Shown piece by piece: positions 10,156-21,002 of a stretch of DNA of 64,000 nucleotides. Each line of letters begins with the position of its first letter. Position 1 is the stretch's first letter. The stretch is from positions 760,501 through 824,500 of the forward strand of contig JADJXG010000001.1 in NCBI GenBank assembly GCA_016715965.1, written 5' to 3'. The stretch is from Saprospiraceae bacterium. Lineage in GTDB: Bacteria; Bacteroidota; Bacteroidia; Chitinophagales; Saprospiraceae. Below the pieces are notes generated by a model that did not search any database, was not told the origin of the DNA, and was given only the letters and a program-made list of their open reading frames with translations. A program made the translations under genes and the position numbers.

Positions 10156-13100
10156 ATGAAACGTTTATCAAATTCCGTGGCAGCAATGCTGATTTTTTGC
10201 TGCTTGCTCCTCCCCTCCCAATCGACTTTTGGCCAATGTATCAGCGCACCGACCCAGGTGTGTTTGGAGGATTGTGCAGATGTCTTATACATTGGGCCCA
10301 ATTCTCCAACTGCGAGTTATGATTGGTCTATCAGCTGTGGGACCATCAGCAATCCGCACGATCAAAATCCCCACATCGCCTGCTTTAATGCTCCGGGTAT
10401 TTGCACCATCCAGTTGATTACCATTGAAAGAGGCTTTCCTCCCGATACCTGTATTCACCTGGTGGATGTTCTGGCCAAACCTACCGTCAAATTTTATCCG
10501 GATGATAGCATATGTGAAGGGGATTGTGCCGACCTGACGCTCGAATTTACCGGCACAGCTCCATTCACTTTCTCGATCAGAGACAACTTAGGTTTAAATA
10601 CCTACATGACCAACAACCACATCTTTCCTCTGAGGGTATGTCCCGGCAGATCCAACCTATATGAGGTGGTGCGGATAGCGGATCGATACTGTGTAGAAGC
10701 GAATCCAAAATCTGCTGTCAATGTCACTGTATTTCCGCCTTTTCAGGCAGCAATCTTGAGACATGGGGATACCCTTTGTGCTTTTCCCGCGGGATTGGAT
10801 TATACCTGGTTGGGTTGCGGTACTCCCACCCTGTACTCCAAGCAGCAATGTTTTGTTCCTCCGGCTCCTGGTTGTTATATGTTGATTGTTGACAATGGCA
10901 TCTGTAAGGACACTGTCTTTTACAACTTTGTTTGCACTTTAAGCTGTTCATTTTCTGGTCCAGACACCATTACGGTGGGAGATACAGCCATGTTTCACTA
11001 TACGGGGAATGGTTCCATACGATCGATATTTACCTGGATTATTGAGCGGGGAGCCGGGCCCAACCTGAGAGATACTTTAAGAGGAGACAGCATCAAAGTC
11101 AAATACGATCGACCGGGTTGTTACACGGTCAGACTCATCGTCAGAGATGGTCCCTGTGAAGAAAGCTGTACCAGAACCATCTGTATTGTATCAAGACCTT
11201 GCGCATGCACAAATTACAATACCAACTCCGTTAGACCTTCTTCAAAAAATGGAAACAATTGTTGTTTTGAGGTCCATGGAAAAATCCAATCTTATGAATG
11301 CTACCAATCCATGCAGCTGATCCTAAACGCTGGAAGTTTTTACAACATCCAATCAAATACCGGGCAGGGTTGGTCTCACCGAACAGCCGGAAACAATAGT
11401 TTTTATTTTACACACAGCAGTGGTTATCTACCCACGGGTGATTTCAATTCAGGAAGTTTTTGTGTGCAAGGAGCGGACGAATATACCATCACCGTTTATT
11501 ATTTCTCGACCAAAAATGGCCGCACCGATACTTGCGCTTATTACTATGCATTTGATTGCAGGGTCAAACCACCACAACCCAACTGCGATGGATTGGTCAC
11601 TTTTATTGAAAAGCAGCATACGCTGCCTCAATTCTGTTGTTACAACATCCAAACCAACAATCCATTTCCAAATACTTATACCAGAATAGAAGCATTTCTA
11701 AGCAATGGTCAGTTTACTTCCGTAACTGCAAACACAGGAAATGGCTTTAATCTGGTCAATCAAACTCTAAACCATTTTACCATTTCTCACAATTCCGGTT
11801 TTATTCCAACTGGGGCGATCACTCCTGCATCCTTTTGTGTGAATGCATTGGCCAATCCGATGCAACTCATCGTGAGATATTATTACACCATTCCTCCATC
11901 CACAAGAGATTCCTGCAATTTTCAGTTTACTTTTGACTGTCCCTTTGGCCCGGCTCCACCAGATGATTGCTGTGACTCATTAAAATCGGTCAGTCTTGTG
12001 AGCATTGGTAATCCGTCTGCTTGTTGTTTTGATTTATTTGCCAATAGTACCAAAGCCAAGTGTTTTTCAAAAATATGTTTAAATACCAACAGCGGCAATT
12101 TTTCCAATATACAGGCCAACTCTGGCTGGATCGCACAGTCTTCGGGACCAAATGGAATTTGTTTTGTTCCAACCGGTCAGTTTGTTCCATCCGGCAACAT
12201 CAATCCCGGTAACTTTTGTGTGACAGGTGCAAACAATCCATTTACAGTTACTGTGGATTTTTATGACAATGCAAATGCTGTATTGCCCAAATGCAAAAAA
12301 AGCTTTATCAGGGACTGTCCAAGTCCACCTCCACCATGCAATTGTGATTCGCTTCAGGTAGCCATCAATTCAATTTCTCAAACTGGCGGCATGTGCTGTT
12401 ACAATGTCAATTATTTTTTGGCGTCCAACCAAAACAAATGTTTTACAGGTATCAAAGTAAGTACCAGCAGCGGTACATTCAGCAACATAACATGTCCTCC
12501 GGGATTCCAAAATAGCCTGGTCAACAGCCAAACTTTCAATGTAGTGCACAGTTCCGGACATTTGCCGACCGGATCCAATACTCCCGCTTCATTTTGTGTG
12601 AATGGCTCGACATCATACACCATTAAAACAGTCTTCTTTTTTGGATCCGGACCTACCAGAGACAGCTGTGTGATCAGTCAGGCATTTACATGTCCACCTC
12701 CGCAGAATAGCTGCAACTGTGATTCTTTGAACAACAATATTGTCTCCACTTCACAATCATCAGGACAATGTTGCTATGACATTGTTTCGACCATTCCTCA
12801 AGGAAATTGTTTCACATCCATGCAAGTCAGTACCAGTGCCGGCACTTTTAACGGCATCATGACCGCTGCCGGATTTAATCATTCAGGAGGAAATCAACAA
12901 TTTACAGTGAGTCACAGCTCTGGAAATCTTCCAATGGGTATTTACACCCCGGTTTCATTTTGTGTCAGTGGGGCAAGTCTTTATACGATTACAGTGAAAT
13001 ATTTTTACAGCCATGCCGGTAAAATAGACAGCTGTTTGTTCACAAAAACTTTTGATTGTCCACCGGCTCCAACTTGTAGTTGTGATTCTTTGCAACACGA

Positions 13101-15123
13101 TTTGCTTCCGATCAGTCAGAATCCAGGATACTGTTGTTATGTATTGAGTTCTACCATTCCTCAATCTGGTTGTTTTAGTGCCATCGGTGTGTCCGTCAAC
13201 TCCGGAACTTTTATTCAAATATCTCCGGTAGCAGGATGGATGGTATCCGGAGGTAATCAGCATTTTGAACTGACGCATCAATCTGGTCTCATTCCGGCGG
13301 GCGTTTATCTTCCGGCCTCCTTTTGTGTAAGCGGAGCGGTTGCTTATACAATAACCGTCAAATATTATTATCAGAACGGAACTCAAACAGACAGCTGTGA
13401 ATACAGCCACAGCTTTGATTGTCCACCTTCACCCAAGCCTTGTTCCTGCGATTCATTGCTATGTAGTGTAATGCCGGTATCTGCTGCAACCGGAATTTGT
13501 TGTTATGATTTGCTGCATGATTTGCCACAGACCCAGTGTTTCACATCTGCATTGATCAGTACCAGCCAAGGTAGTTTCACGAATGTAATGGCGGCCGCGG
13601 GATACCAAACAAACACCGGCAATCAAACCATCGCTCTGACCCATCAATCCGGATTTCTTCCTTCTGGCCCTACTGCACCCTTGTCCTATTGCGTGGTTGG
13701 TGCCAGCAATTACACCATTTCGGTCATGTATTTTTATTCACAAGGAGGAGTCACAGATACTTGTTTCTTTGATTTTCAATTTGATTGTCCGCAAGCACCA
13801 CAAGATAGTTCTTGTTTGAGTTCTCCATGCGATACTTCTTTGCGCAGCTGGCAAACAGCCGGGACGGTCAATCTGGTTTATGATCTGGTCGTTTTTGAAT
13901 GTCAGTTGATAGCTGCTGGAGATTTCAACCAAATCAACAACGTACCGGCCAACAACATCGCCGCCTGGAACGGAAATCAATGGACAGCTCTTGGATCAGG
14001 AACTTCCGGACCGATTCGTGCTCTTGCAGTTCATAATGGAAAATTGTATGCCGGAGGAAGTTTTCTTTCTGCGGGTGGCAATCCAAATTCCAACCATATC
14101 GCAGAATGGGATGGAAGCAATTGGAGCAATCTCGATGATGGGCTTACTTCCAGTACTGTTCCTGCCACTGTTGGCGCATTGCTAAGCACCCCGGCTGGTT
14201 TGGTGGTAGCGGGTGTTTTTGATATGGCCGGAGCAACATCCAATCTCTCTACTCAGCATATTGCCTTGTGGGATGGTTCTGCATGGACTCAGAATTTCAA
14301 TTCCAATTTTAATGGCCACATTAATTCATTGTATCAAAGTGGCAATGAGCTGTACGCGGGAGGATTTTTCAGTGTTCCTCACAACAGTATCTCAAGATGG
14401 GATGGTACCAGTTGGAATGCATTGGCAGGTGGTGTTAATACAAACATATTATTTCCCACAGTTGGGGTGAAAACCATTTTGAATTACAATGGAGCAATGA
14501 GAGTAGGAGGATCATTCTCGGATGCGGACAACATACCCAATACCCAAAATGTCGCATCATGGAATGGCAGTGCATGGACTTCGCTAACTGGAGGAGACAT
14601 TGCTCAGGTATTTGGATTGTTTGATTTCAAAATTTATGAAAACAAATTATTTGCTGGAGGAAGATTCAATGCAGCAGGTGGTAATCCGATGAATTCAGTG
14701 GCTGCATGGGACGGAACAAACTGGATCAGCACAGGACATCCATACCAGTTGATTCACGCCATAGAGTCTTACGATTCCTGTGGTCTTCAGCCTTGTCAGC
14801 TTTATTCTGCCGGAGAAGGATTTGTCAACCGATGGACCTGTCAACCCAACATCATCATAGATTATGAAAGCAACGGGCCATTGGTTTCAATAATTCCCAA
14901 TCCTGCGAGGGAAAGAATACAGATTGAAATAAATTCCACTCGGAGGGATGCAAACTGGAGCGGTTCCATTTATCAGATGGATGGTAAAAAATGCCTTCAA
15001 ATTAAAAAAGAAGCTGGTTTAAAACAGGATGTGGATATCAGCGGATTGGCTCCGGGAATTTATGTACTCGAAATTAGATGGAAGGATGATCGGGCTCACA
15101 TGATCCGATTTGTCAAATTGTAA
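10156..15123 (+). CDS. Large secreted T9SS cargo protein with seven Cys-rich modules and propeller-like repeats
   Basis: A 1655-aa protein. A signal peptide (first about 26 residues, ending TFGQ) is followed by Cys-rich N-terminal sequence and a PKD-like domain at about 262-345. Seven modules of about 110-125 residues lie at roughly 365-1210. Each begins with a CC pair (CCYDI, CCFEV and similar), contains an SSG-x-LP-x-G plus SFCV segment, and ends in an F-D-C type motif followed by a proline linker. Residues about 1230-1560 carry repeated AAWNG-x-W and LYAGGSF motifs like a beta-propeller. The last about 75 residues (IIPNPARERI ... GIYVLEI) are a T9SS type A sorting domain. It is expected to be exported by Sec, then by T9SS, and anchored on the surface or released. 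I do not recognise the Cys module as a named family; disulphide stabilisation is inferred from the even cysteine pattern. Confidence 0.9.
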   Translation: MKRLSNSVAAMLIFCCLLLPSQSTFGQCISAPTQVCLEDCADVLYIGPNSPTASYDWSISCGTISNPHDQNPHIACFNAPGICTIQLITIERGFPPDTCIHLVDVLAKPTVKFYPDDSICEGDCADLTLEFTGTAPFTFSIRDNLGLNTYMTNNHIFPLRVCPGRSNLYEVVRIADRYCVEANPKSAVNVTVFPPFQAAILRHGDTLCAFPAGLDYTWLGCGTPTLYSKQQCFVPPAPGCYMLIVDNGICKDTVFYNFVCTLSCSFSGPDTITVGDTAMFHYTGNGSIRSIFTWIIERGAGPNLRDTLRGDSIKVKYDRPGCYTVRLIVRDGPCEESCTRTICIVSRPCACTNYNTNSVRPSSKNGNNCCFEVHGKIQSYECYQSMQLILNAGSFYNIQSNTGQGWSHRTAGNNSFYFTHSSGYLPTGDFNSGSFCVQGADEYTITVYYFSTKNGRTDTCAYYYAFDCRVKPPQPNCDGLVTFIEKQHTLPQFCCYNIQTNNPFPNTYTRIEAFLSNGQFTSVTANTGNGFNLVNQTLNHFTISHNSGFIPTGAITPASFCVNALANPMQLIVRYYYTIPPSTRDSCNFQFTFDCPFGPAPPDDCCDSLKSVSLVSIGNPSACCFDLFANSTKAKCFSKICLNTNSGNFSNIQANSGWIAQSSGPNGICFVPTGQFVPSGNINPGNFCVTGANNPFTVTVDFYDNANAVLPKCKKSFIRDCPSPPPPCNCDSLQVAINSISQTGGMCCYNVNYFLASNQNKCFTGIKVSTSSGTFSNITCPPGFQNSLVNSQTFNVVHSSGHLPTGSNTPASFCVNGSTSYTIKTVFFFGSGPTRDSCVISQAFTCPPPQNSCNCDSLNNNIVSTSQSSGQCCYDIVSTIPQGNCFTSMQVSTSAGTFNGIMTAAGFNHSGGNQQFTVSHSSGNLPMGIYTPVSFCVSGASLYTITVKYFYSHAGKIDSCLFTKTFDCPPAPTCSCDSLQHDLLPISQNPGYCCYVLSSTIPQSGCFSAIGVSVNSGTFIQISPVAGWMVSGGNQHFELTHQSGLIPAGVYLPASFCVSGAVAYTITVKYYYQNGTQTDSCEYSHSFDCPPSPKPCSCDSLLCSVMPVSAATGICCYDLLHDLPQTQCFTSALISTSQGSFTNVMAAAGYQTNTGNQTIALTHQSGFLPSGPTAPLSYCVVGASNYTISVMYFYSQGGVTDTCFFDFQFDCPQAPQDSSCLSSPCDTSLRSWQTAGTVNLVYDLVVFECQLIAAGDFNQINNVPANNIAAWNGNQWTALGSGTSGPIRALAVHNGKLYAGGSFLSAGGNPNSNHIAEWDGSNWSNLDDGLTSSTVPATVGALLSTPAGLVVAGVFDMAGATSNLSTQHIALWDGSAWTQNFNSNFNGHINSLYQSGNELYAGGFFSVPHNSISRWDGTSWNALAGGVNTNILFPTVGVKTILNYNGAMRVGGSFSDADNIPNTQNVASWNGSAWTSLTGGDIAQVFGLFDFKIYENKLFAGGRFNAAGGNPMNSVAAWDGTNWISTGHPYQLIHAIESYDSCGLQPCQLYSAGEGFVNRWTCQPNIIIDYESNGPLVSIIPNPARERIQIEINSTRRDANWSGSIYQMDGKKCLQIKKEAGLKQDVDISGLAPGIYVLEIRWKDDRAHMIRFVKL

Positions 15124-15159
15124 TTCTACCTCACCAAAATCCCTTGTTATTATATCAGA

Positions 15160-15194
15160 CGTCGCACGATAAAATTCGTGCGGCGTTTTTTTTT
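15160..15194 (+). terminator. Rho-independent terminator
   Basis: A 10-bp stem (CGTCGCACGA with TCGTGCGGCG, one G-T wobble) with a 6-base loop is followed directly by nine T. It lies 36 bp after the stop of the 1655-aa cargo gene. Confidence 0.85.
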
Positions 15195-15274
15195 CGCATT
15201 TGGGTAAATTTTGAAATTTTTTCTATCATCAAAGCCAGTACCTTGTCGTACATCAATATTTTTCCAATCAATGA

Positions 15275-15883
15275 TTAATTATCCTGCAAATACATTTCGT
15301 ATGCAGAATTTCTCTTGCTGATCCAGCGCCGCTGCAAAACATCAAAATTTGTTTCATCGTCTGGAAACTCAATGTATTCTGTTCCTTTGCTGTTTTTGGT
15401 ATAATAAGGTGTGAGGTCTTTCCCACGAACCATTAAGTCAAAAAGAAACATTCCCTTTTTTTGAAAACTGGCTTCATCCATTTTCCAGGTTCTAAATTTT
15501 TCTTCATAAACATGTAATTGACTTTGGTCATCAAGTCCCAACATGATTCCTATCCCCACATATTTTTCATAAATACTGGATGCTGGTCTTTTGATTAATA
15601 AATAATATTGGCTTGGTAATTTGGGTGAATGGTAAATAGCAATGAGCCGATGAAGCTTTTGCTGCATTTGATAATGTTTGTCATACACAGAGTCGAATTT
15701 GGTGAGATGGTCTGCTTTTTTAGGCATTGGAGCCACATAACGGATGATCTCAGCAAGTATAGAATCCTGGGCTTGCAAATTAAAATACAGATTTGGCTGA
15801 TAGTCCAATTTTGTGGTCTGATCACAGCTTACTACCACAAACAAAAGGAATCCAAAAGAAAAAATTAAACCATGTTTCATCAC
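15275..15883 (-). CDS. Small lipoprotein of unknown function
   Basis: 202 aa. The N-terminus has a clear lipoprotein signal (FLLFVVVSC at about residue 20). The rest is polar with no motif I recognise and no second membrane segment. It lies 70 bp downstream of the beta-helix lipoprotein gene on the same strand, so it could be the third gene of the TonB receptor transcription unit. Being last in that unit it may share its substrate, but this is only positional inference. Confidence 0.75.
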   Translation of the reverse strand: MMKHGLIFSFGFLLFVVVSCDQTTKLDYQPNLYFNLQAQDSILAEIIRYVAPMPKKADHLTKFDSVYDKHYQMQQKLHRLIAIYHSPKLPSQYYLLIKRPASSIYEKYVGIGIMLGLDDQSQLHVYEEKFRTWKMDEASFQKKGMFLFDLMVRGKDLTPYYTKNSKGTEYIEFPDDETNFDVLQRRWISKRNSAYEMYLQDN

Positions 15884-15953
15884 TCAAAATTAAATAAAAA
15901 AAAATGCTTGCATTTATGCGAAATGCAAGCATTAAAAAAAATTCTAAAATCGA

Positions 15954-17357
15954 TTAATATGCTTTTGCGATAGGATTGAATTCAGCCCAACCATCGGTCC
16001 AGTCAACACTGTTGCTAAACGCACCGAGGTAAGGTACATTTTCGAAATATCCATTTCTGTTGGTTTCAGCAAATTTTGCATTGGTAAATTTGGCACCGGT
16101 GTTCAAACTTCCAGCCAGCAATTTAAAATCAGGATTAGAAGCATAAGCGGAGCTCACTGTCTTGTTGTAGAAGTTGGCGGGATTGATTCCAAAAGAAGTG
16201 TATTGATCTGCAGAAGCAGCACCACTCACTGTGGTGTTTCGAGCTTCCCAATAATTTTTCACGCTATCTAAAACTACACCAGTTCCAGCTGCATAAATTG
16301 GATTCCTGGGGGCCAAAAGTACATTGTTCTCGATCACACCTCGTCCAGTCTGATAGTTGGAATAAACGGAGGGTTGATTCATTCTCACACCAATTGGAAA
16401 TCCGGTAAAAACACTGTTGAAAATAGATAAAGATGTTCTTCTTCTTAAGTCAATGGCGTGACCATAATTGGCTTGGGAAACTGTAGATCCTTCAGCAATG
16501 GGTCCCATCACCGTGATATTTGAAAATACACCATTGGTATATGGAGTGACATCATTGTCGTTTGGACCATTGTCCGTCTCAAATGCATTGGACTGTGACT
16601 GGTCTGCGAAAGAAGGGTACCTCAAGGCAAGACCAAACTGCACATTACCAGTAAATCCATAGTCCACATCAAAATCATCGTCCCAGGTAGCCTGAGAAAT
16701 AAGGTATTTTCCATTGACCGCACCGCCAAACCATTCAAATCCATCGTCACCGCCAAAAGCGACCTGAACATACTCCATGGTAGTTCCGCGACCTACTCCT
16801 CCCAAAGTGATTGAATTGGTTTCATTGTTTGGAGTCAGTTCAATACCAGCAAATTCAACCCTGACATATTTCAGACAACCTGAGCTTTCACCATCTCTGC
16901 TGGCATCATTGGTTGTACCAAAGTTAACTTCCGGAGTGATCCCTTCGATGGCCGGGTTGTTTTGATTGACATTTGCCCTGCCCAGAATCACCAAGCCTCC
17001 CCAGTCTCCGCGGTCTCTTGCCATGGCGGGAAGATTGGATGTAAATACAATAGGTTTTTCGCGGGTACCACACGCATTCAGTACTCCCCCTTTGGTCACG
17101 ACCAAAGTACCTCTGGTGGCTTTGTCACCAAACAATACAGTACCGGGTTCGATGGTCAATACCACACCATCGTTGACAAATACCTGACCCTTGATCAAGT
17201 ATTTTTTATCTGCACTCAGGGTGCTGGTGGTCAGGTTTCCGGTGAGTTCTACCAGATTCGTATTGGTATCGCCACCATCATCATCGGTCTTTTCACAGGA
17301 TAACACTACGACTGCCATTGCAGACAGCAAAAAGAAATTATTCAAAAATTTTTTCAT
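15954..17357 (-). CDS. Lipoprotein with right-handed beta-helix-like repeats, partner of the TonB receptor
   Basis: 467 aa with a lipoprotein signal (VVVLSC at about residue 21). The segment YLIKGQVFVNDGVVLTIEPG, then GTVLFGDKA and GDWGGLVILG, is the beginning characteristic of a family of Bacteroidota beta-helix lipoproteins often encoded beside TonB-dependent receptors. Further turns contain many G, N and short hydrophobic strands. The start lies 27 bp downstream of the receptor stop, so the two are almost certainly one operon. A surface or periplasmic substrate-binding or accessory role for the receptor is likely. It has no T9SS sorting domain. The family often carries uninformative database names, so I leave the function open. 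Confidence 0.85.
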   Translation of the reverse strand: MKKFLNNFFLLSAMAVVVLSCEKTDDDGGDTNTNLVELTGNLTTSTLSADKKYLIKGQVFVNDGVVLTIEPGTVLFGDKATRGTLVVTKGGVLNACGTREKPIVFTSNLPAMARDRGDWGGLVILGRANVNQNNPAIEGITPEVNFGTTNDASRDGESSGCLKYVRVEFAGIELTPNNETNSITLGGVGRGTTMEYVQVAFGGDDGFEWFGGAVNGKYLISQATWDDDFDVDYGFTGNVQFGLALRYPSFADQSQSNAFETDNGPNDNDVTPYTNGVFSNITVMGPIAEGSTVSQANYGHAIDLRRRTSLSIFNSVFTGFPIGVRMNQPSVYSNYQTGRGVIENNVLLAPRNPIYAAGTGVVLDSVKNYWEARNTTVSGAASADQYTSFGINPANFYNKTVSSAYASNPDFKLLAGSLNTGAKFTNAKFAETNRNGYFENVPYLGAFSNSVDWTDGWAEFNPIAKAY

Positions 17358-17384
17358 GATTAAAGTTTTATAAAATTTTTATAG

Positions 17385-20189
17385 TTACAAACGGTAGGAA
17401 AGATTCAAACTAAAAAGTTGCCCTCTTCTGAATGAGAAAATGACATGGTCCTTTTCATTTATTTTGTTGTTTCTGTCAGAATCCTGAAAGAAACGATATC
17501 TGGCGTTGACCAAGTCGTTTACTCCCATTTTGTAAGTCATTCGACCTACTTTCTTGGTCAGAATTAAATCGATGCTATGTCGTGGCAGCTCATATATCGT
17601 GGGAAATAAATCATCCCCTACGGAGTAAATCCGCTCACCGAAAATATTGTACACCAAATTAACTCCAAGGTCTCTTTTGTCCATATAATAGAGACCTGCA
17701 TTGACGATATAAGGTGATTGTCCCTGTAATGCCCTGGTCCTGTCCTGGGCTACCGCAGAAACACCCAAATCCACCTTCGAATAAATCACCGAAGCATTTA
17801 GATTTACTGAGAAATTATCCAAAAAATGACTGTTGGTGATTCCACGGAATGATTTCCTAAACTCCATTTCCAATCCGTAATTCCGGGCCCAATCTGCATT
17901 GATATAAGTAAATGATGGTTGCTCCGTGGTAATAATTGTTCTGTTTTCAATTGGATCATTGAAGTGTTTGTAAAATGCGCCAATGCTTAGAATTTCTCCA
18001 TTGCGCGGATAAAACTCAAACCTTAGATCTAGATTTTGAATATGGGCAGACCGGAGATTGGGATTTCCTACACGGGCCGCCTCTAATTTATAATCATAAA
18101 ACAGAAATGGAGCCAGTTCTCTGAATTCCGGTCTGTTGATCGTCTTGCTGTATGCCAATCGGATTACAGAACGGGAGGACAGATTCAGCCCAACATTGAC
18201 AAAAGGTAAAAATGCAGTCACCGGATTGTTGACATGAATTTTACTCACATCATCGGCAGTATTCAAGATTTGAATATTGTGTTCAACCCGCAGTCCTGCA
18301 TTGGTGGTAGTGAGACTGAAAGGAATCTCTACGGTGGCATAAGCAGCTCCCAAAATACTGGAAGCACTGTAGGTGTCAATGGGCCTGGTACCTTCCTCGA
18401 TGGTCAGGCCATTGTCTGTTTTCACATTTTCACTGGAGAAAATCTGATCCAATGGAAGTTTGCTAATTCTAACTCCTTCATCAGAAACATAAAAGCCGGG
18501 ATACAAATATGAAAAATACCTGGAAGAGAAATCTCTTTTGCGGTAATCTCCATAATAACCCATTTTAAAAATGGTAGGGCTTGTCCCATTGTTAAAAAAT
18601 TTCTCCAAGGTATAATCCATCCCTTGATTCAGGGAAAATTCTTGGAGACTTCCAAAATATCGACCTGTTTCAAAAAGGTTGGAAGACGGAGGCAATTGCA
18701 TGGTATATCCTTCTCCTTCCGCATGGCTCAAGGGTCTGAAAGTCCTGAATCTTCTGAGATCTGGCTCTGATTCTCTCAGATAACTTCCTCCGGCTACCCA
18801 ATGAAGTTTGGCCGTTTCACTGACACGGTGTTCACCTTCCAATTGACCGGTGTAGATGCTTCTACTCCGGTATCCGAGCAGGTAATTTCTCAAATCATCA
18901 TTGGGTCTTTGCAGATAGTCTTTTCCATTTCTGATGATGGTTTCATTTTCGCCAATCTGGTTAAACAAATTTTTAAACCGAATTCGGTGGTTGTCGCTGA
19001 TTTTTAAATTCCAATTGGACAGCAAACTGATTCTATTGTCTTTTTGAAAATTATCGTCCATGAATTGGAATCTTTTAAGGATGGGTTGATCCCTTTCCTC
19101 CCATTCAAAATAGCGGTGGAAATCTCTTTGAAAAACCTGATAGCTTGTTGAATAAGATAAGGTGTTTATACTGGATAGCTTTGCTCCACTTCCAAGTACA
19201 GCATTTCTTCCCATGGAAAAACCCACACTGTAATCCGGAGTGGCCATTTGCTCATTTGCTACAAAATTATTCTTCAATGAATGTGCGGCATCAATTCTCA
19301 ACTGTGCATCTCTTCCGGAATTCTGTAATTTTCGCGAGGACGGAAATGAAGCCGGTAAGGATCTAAATCCACTGTCGAAACCCAAAAAATCAGTTGGAGA
19401 ACCATTGCTTTGAAAATAGGGAGAAAGGCTTGTATTGGATCGATACCCCAATCCAAAATTGACCTGTGTAAAGTTGTCATCGACATGATCAATCGTGTAC
19501 AGCTTAATGACGCCACCTGCAAAATCTCCGGGCAAATCGGCAGATCCTGATTTGTAAATTAACATGCGGTCGAGTGCACTGCTTGCGATCAGATCAAAGG
19601 AAAAAGTCCTTTTGTCCACTTCGGTACTTGGTGCGACTACATTGTTGATCATGACATTGTTGTACCTTTCACTAAGACCTCTGATCATGACAAAACGATT
19701 GTCCACAATGGTCACACCAGGTATTCGCTGCATGACTTGAGCTGCATTGGCATCCAAAGATTTTTGTATTTGCTGATTGGAAATCCCACTGACAACTTGT
19801 TTGGATTGCTTTAGTTCGATCAGAACCGAGGCTTCAGTGTTGGTGCGCTTGTATTCTGTCACAACCACTTCATCCAACACCATACTACTGGTGGCGAGTG
19901 CTACATTGAGGCTGGTCTTTTTACCGGCTTCAACGAGTACTTCAGTAACGGTTTTCTTCTCAAATCCAAGACTGGAAATACTGACATTGTATTTTCCCGG
20001 AGCAAGTCTCAATACAAACATTCCATCGAAATCGGTGGTGGTACCCAGCTGTGCATTGTCGAGCATTACAACCGCACCAATAATAGTCTCTTTGGTGTCT
20101 GCATCCAGGACGACTCCTTCAATGGAGCCTGTCTGAGCCCCCAGCATCCATGGTACAAGAATCAGAAAAAAGTGCATCAATAATCGCAT
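17385..20189 (-). CDS. TonB-dependent outer-membrane receptor
   Basis: 934 aa. After the signal peptide (about 19 residues, ending MLGAQ) comes a carboxypeptidase-like regulatory domain at about 22-105 (GSIEGVVLDADTKETIIGAV ... GKYNVSISSLGF). A plug domain follows at about 120-240 with GVTIVDNRFVMIRGLSERYN, then a long beta-barrel ending in alternating aromatic strands. It would import a substrate through the outer membrane using TonB energy. The substrate is not obvious, and no SusD homologue is adjacent; the downstream beta-helix lipoprotein is the probable partner. The length fits the family and no frameshift is seen. Confidence 0.93.
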   Translation of the reverse strand: MRLLMHFFLILVPWMLGAQTGSIEGVVLDADTKETIIGAVVMLDNAQLGTTTDFDGMFVLRLAPGKYNVSISSLGFEKKTVTEVLVEAGKKTSLNVALATSSMVLDEVVVTEYKRTNTEASVLIELKQSKQVVSGISNQQIQKSLDANAAQVMQRIPGVTIVDNRFVMIRGLSERYNNVMINNVVAPSTEVDKRTFSFDLIASSALDRMLIYKSGSADLPGDFAGGVIKLYTIDHVDDNFTQVNFGLGYRSNTSLSPYFQSNGSPTDFLGFDSGFRSLPASFPSSRKLQNSGRDAQLRIDAAHSLKNNFVANEQMATPDYSVGFSMGRNAVLGSGAKLSSINTLSYSTSYQVFQRDFHRYFEWEERDQPILKRFQFMDDNFQKDNRISLLSNWNLKISDNHRIRFKNLFNQIGENETIIRNGKDYLQRPNDDLRNYLLGYRSRSIYTGQLEGEHRVSETAKLHWVAGGSYLRESEPDLRRFRTFRPLSHAEGEGYTMQLPPSSNLFETGRYFGSLQEFSLNQGMDYTLEKFFNNGTSPTIFKMGYYGDYRKRDFSSRYFSYLYPGFYVSDEGVRISKLPLDQIFSSENVKTDNGLTIEEGTRPIDTYSASSILGAAYATVEIPFSLTTTNAGLRVEHNIQILNTADDVSKIHVNNPVTAFLPFVNVGLNLSSRSVIRLAYSKTINRPEFRELAPFLFYDYKLEAARVGNPNLRSAHIQNLDLRFEFYPRNGEILSIGAFYKHFNDPIENRTIITTEQPSFTYINADWARNYGLEMEFRKSFRGITNSHFLDNFSVNLNASVIYSKVDLGVSAVAQDRTRALQGQSPYIVNAGLYYMDKRDLGVNLVYNIFGERIYSVGDDLFPTIYELPRHSIDLILTKKVGRMTYKMGVNDLVNARYRFFQDSDRNNKINEKDHVIFSFRRGQLFSLNLSYRL

Positions 20190-20945
20190 ATTTAGAATTT
20201 TGACGCAAAGGTCTTAAGCCAGTGTTAAGCGATCATGAAGTCCAGTTTAAGGAATGATTATATTATGGGAGGAATGGGGGAATTTGAAAATGTGAAAATC
20301 GAAGAGAACTCCGTTGGCGTCCTAAATTCTGCCTGCCCCAAGTAACTTGGTGGGCCAAAGGCGTTATTTAGAAATTTGAAAATGAGAGATAAAAGAATGA
20401 GAAGGAGAATGACTATAAGAACGGAAATGAGAGAATGTAGAAATCAAATAGGACGACTACGGCGTTACTTGAAAATTGAATAATTCAAATGTTTCATTGG
20501 GGTGGATAAGAAATAGTATTAGAAAATTTGTCATTTAGAAAGCTAAAATAAATTCAATTAGTTATATTATAATGAATTATATCATCAATAAATCTACCAT
20601 ATATTCATTTAAATAGAAAATTCCACTGAATTGATATCAAAGTAAAGCCTGAATGAGTTTCCAAAGGGTTTTCATTGAATTTCCTGTTTCCCTCATTTTT
20701 TTCAAATTATTTGGAACTTATTTAAGTTTTCTTTTGTATACCTAATCAAGGATTCGTTGATAATCTAATTGAAGACGATCAAGAGAAACTCGGAAAATCA
20801 CCATGGACTTCATATTTTTTATAGGCTGAGGCAATCAGTGGAAGTATATTTGGGAAAGGAGATGAATCATTCGCTACAGTTCAAGATGAGATTGCATAGG
20901 CCAATTGGACTGTAATTATTATTTTTTAACTTAAATCAATTTCAA
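20190..20945 (+). other. 756-bp AT-rich intergenic region between divergent genes
   Basis: No convincing gene. It holds the 57-bp dispersed repeat (20311-20367), a possible degraded fragment of the same repeat near 20451-20466 (GGACGACTACGGCGTT), and the upstream regions of the TonB receptor (minus) and the T9SS protein (plus). No full TTG/TAnnTTTG pair was identified for either. Confidence 0.5.
20311..20367. repeat. 57-bp dispersed intergenic repeat, copy 1
   Basis: This stretch is identical over 57 bp to 25787-25843. It contains the imperfect palindrome around CCAAGTAACTTGG and a GTTGGCGTC/GGCGTTA end. Both copies sit in intergenic DNA flanking the pair of T9SS genes, in the same orientation. 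Confidence 0.85.
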
Positions 20946-21002
20946 ATGAAAAAGATGTTATTCTCCCCGGCAAACAGTAACTTTGACAGCTCGAATTTGG
21001 AC

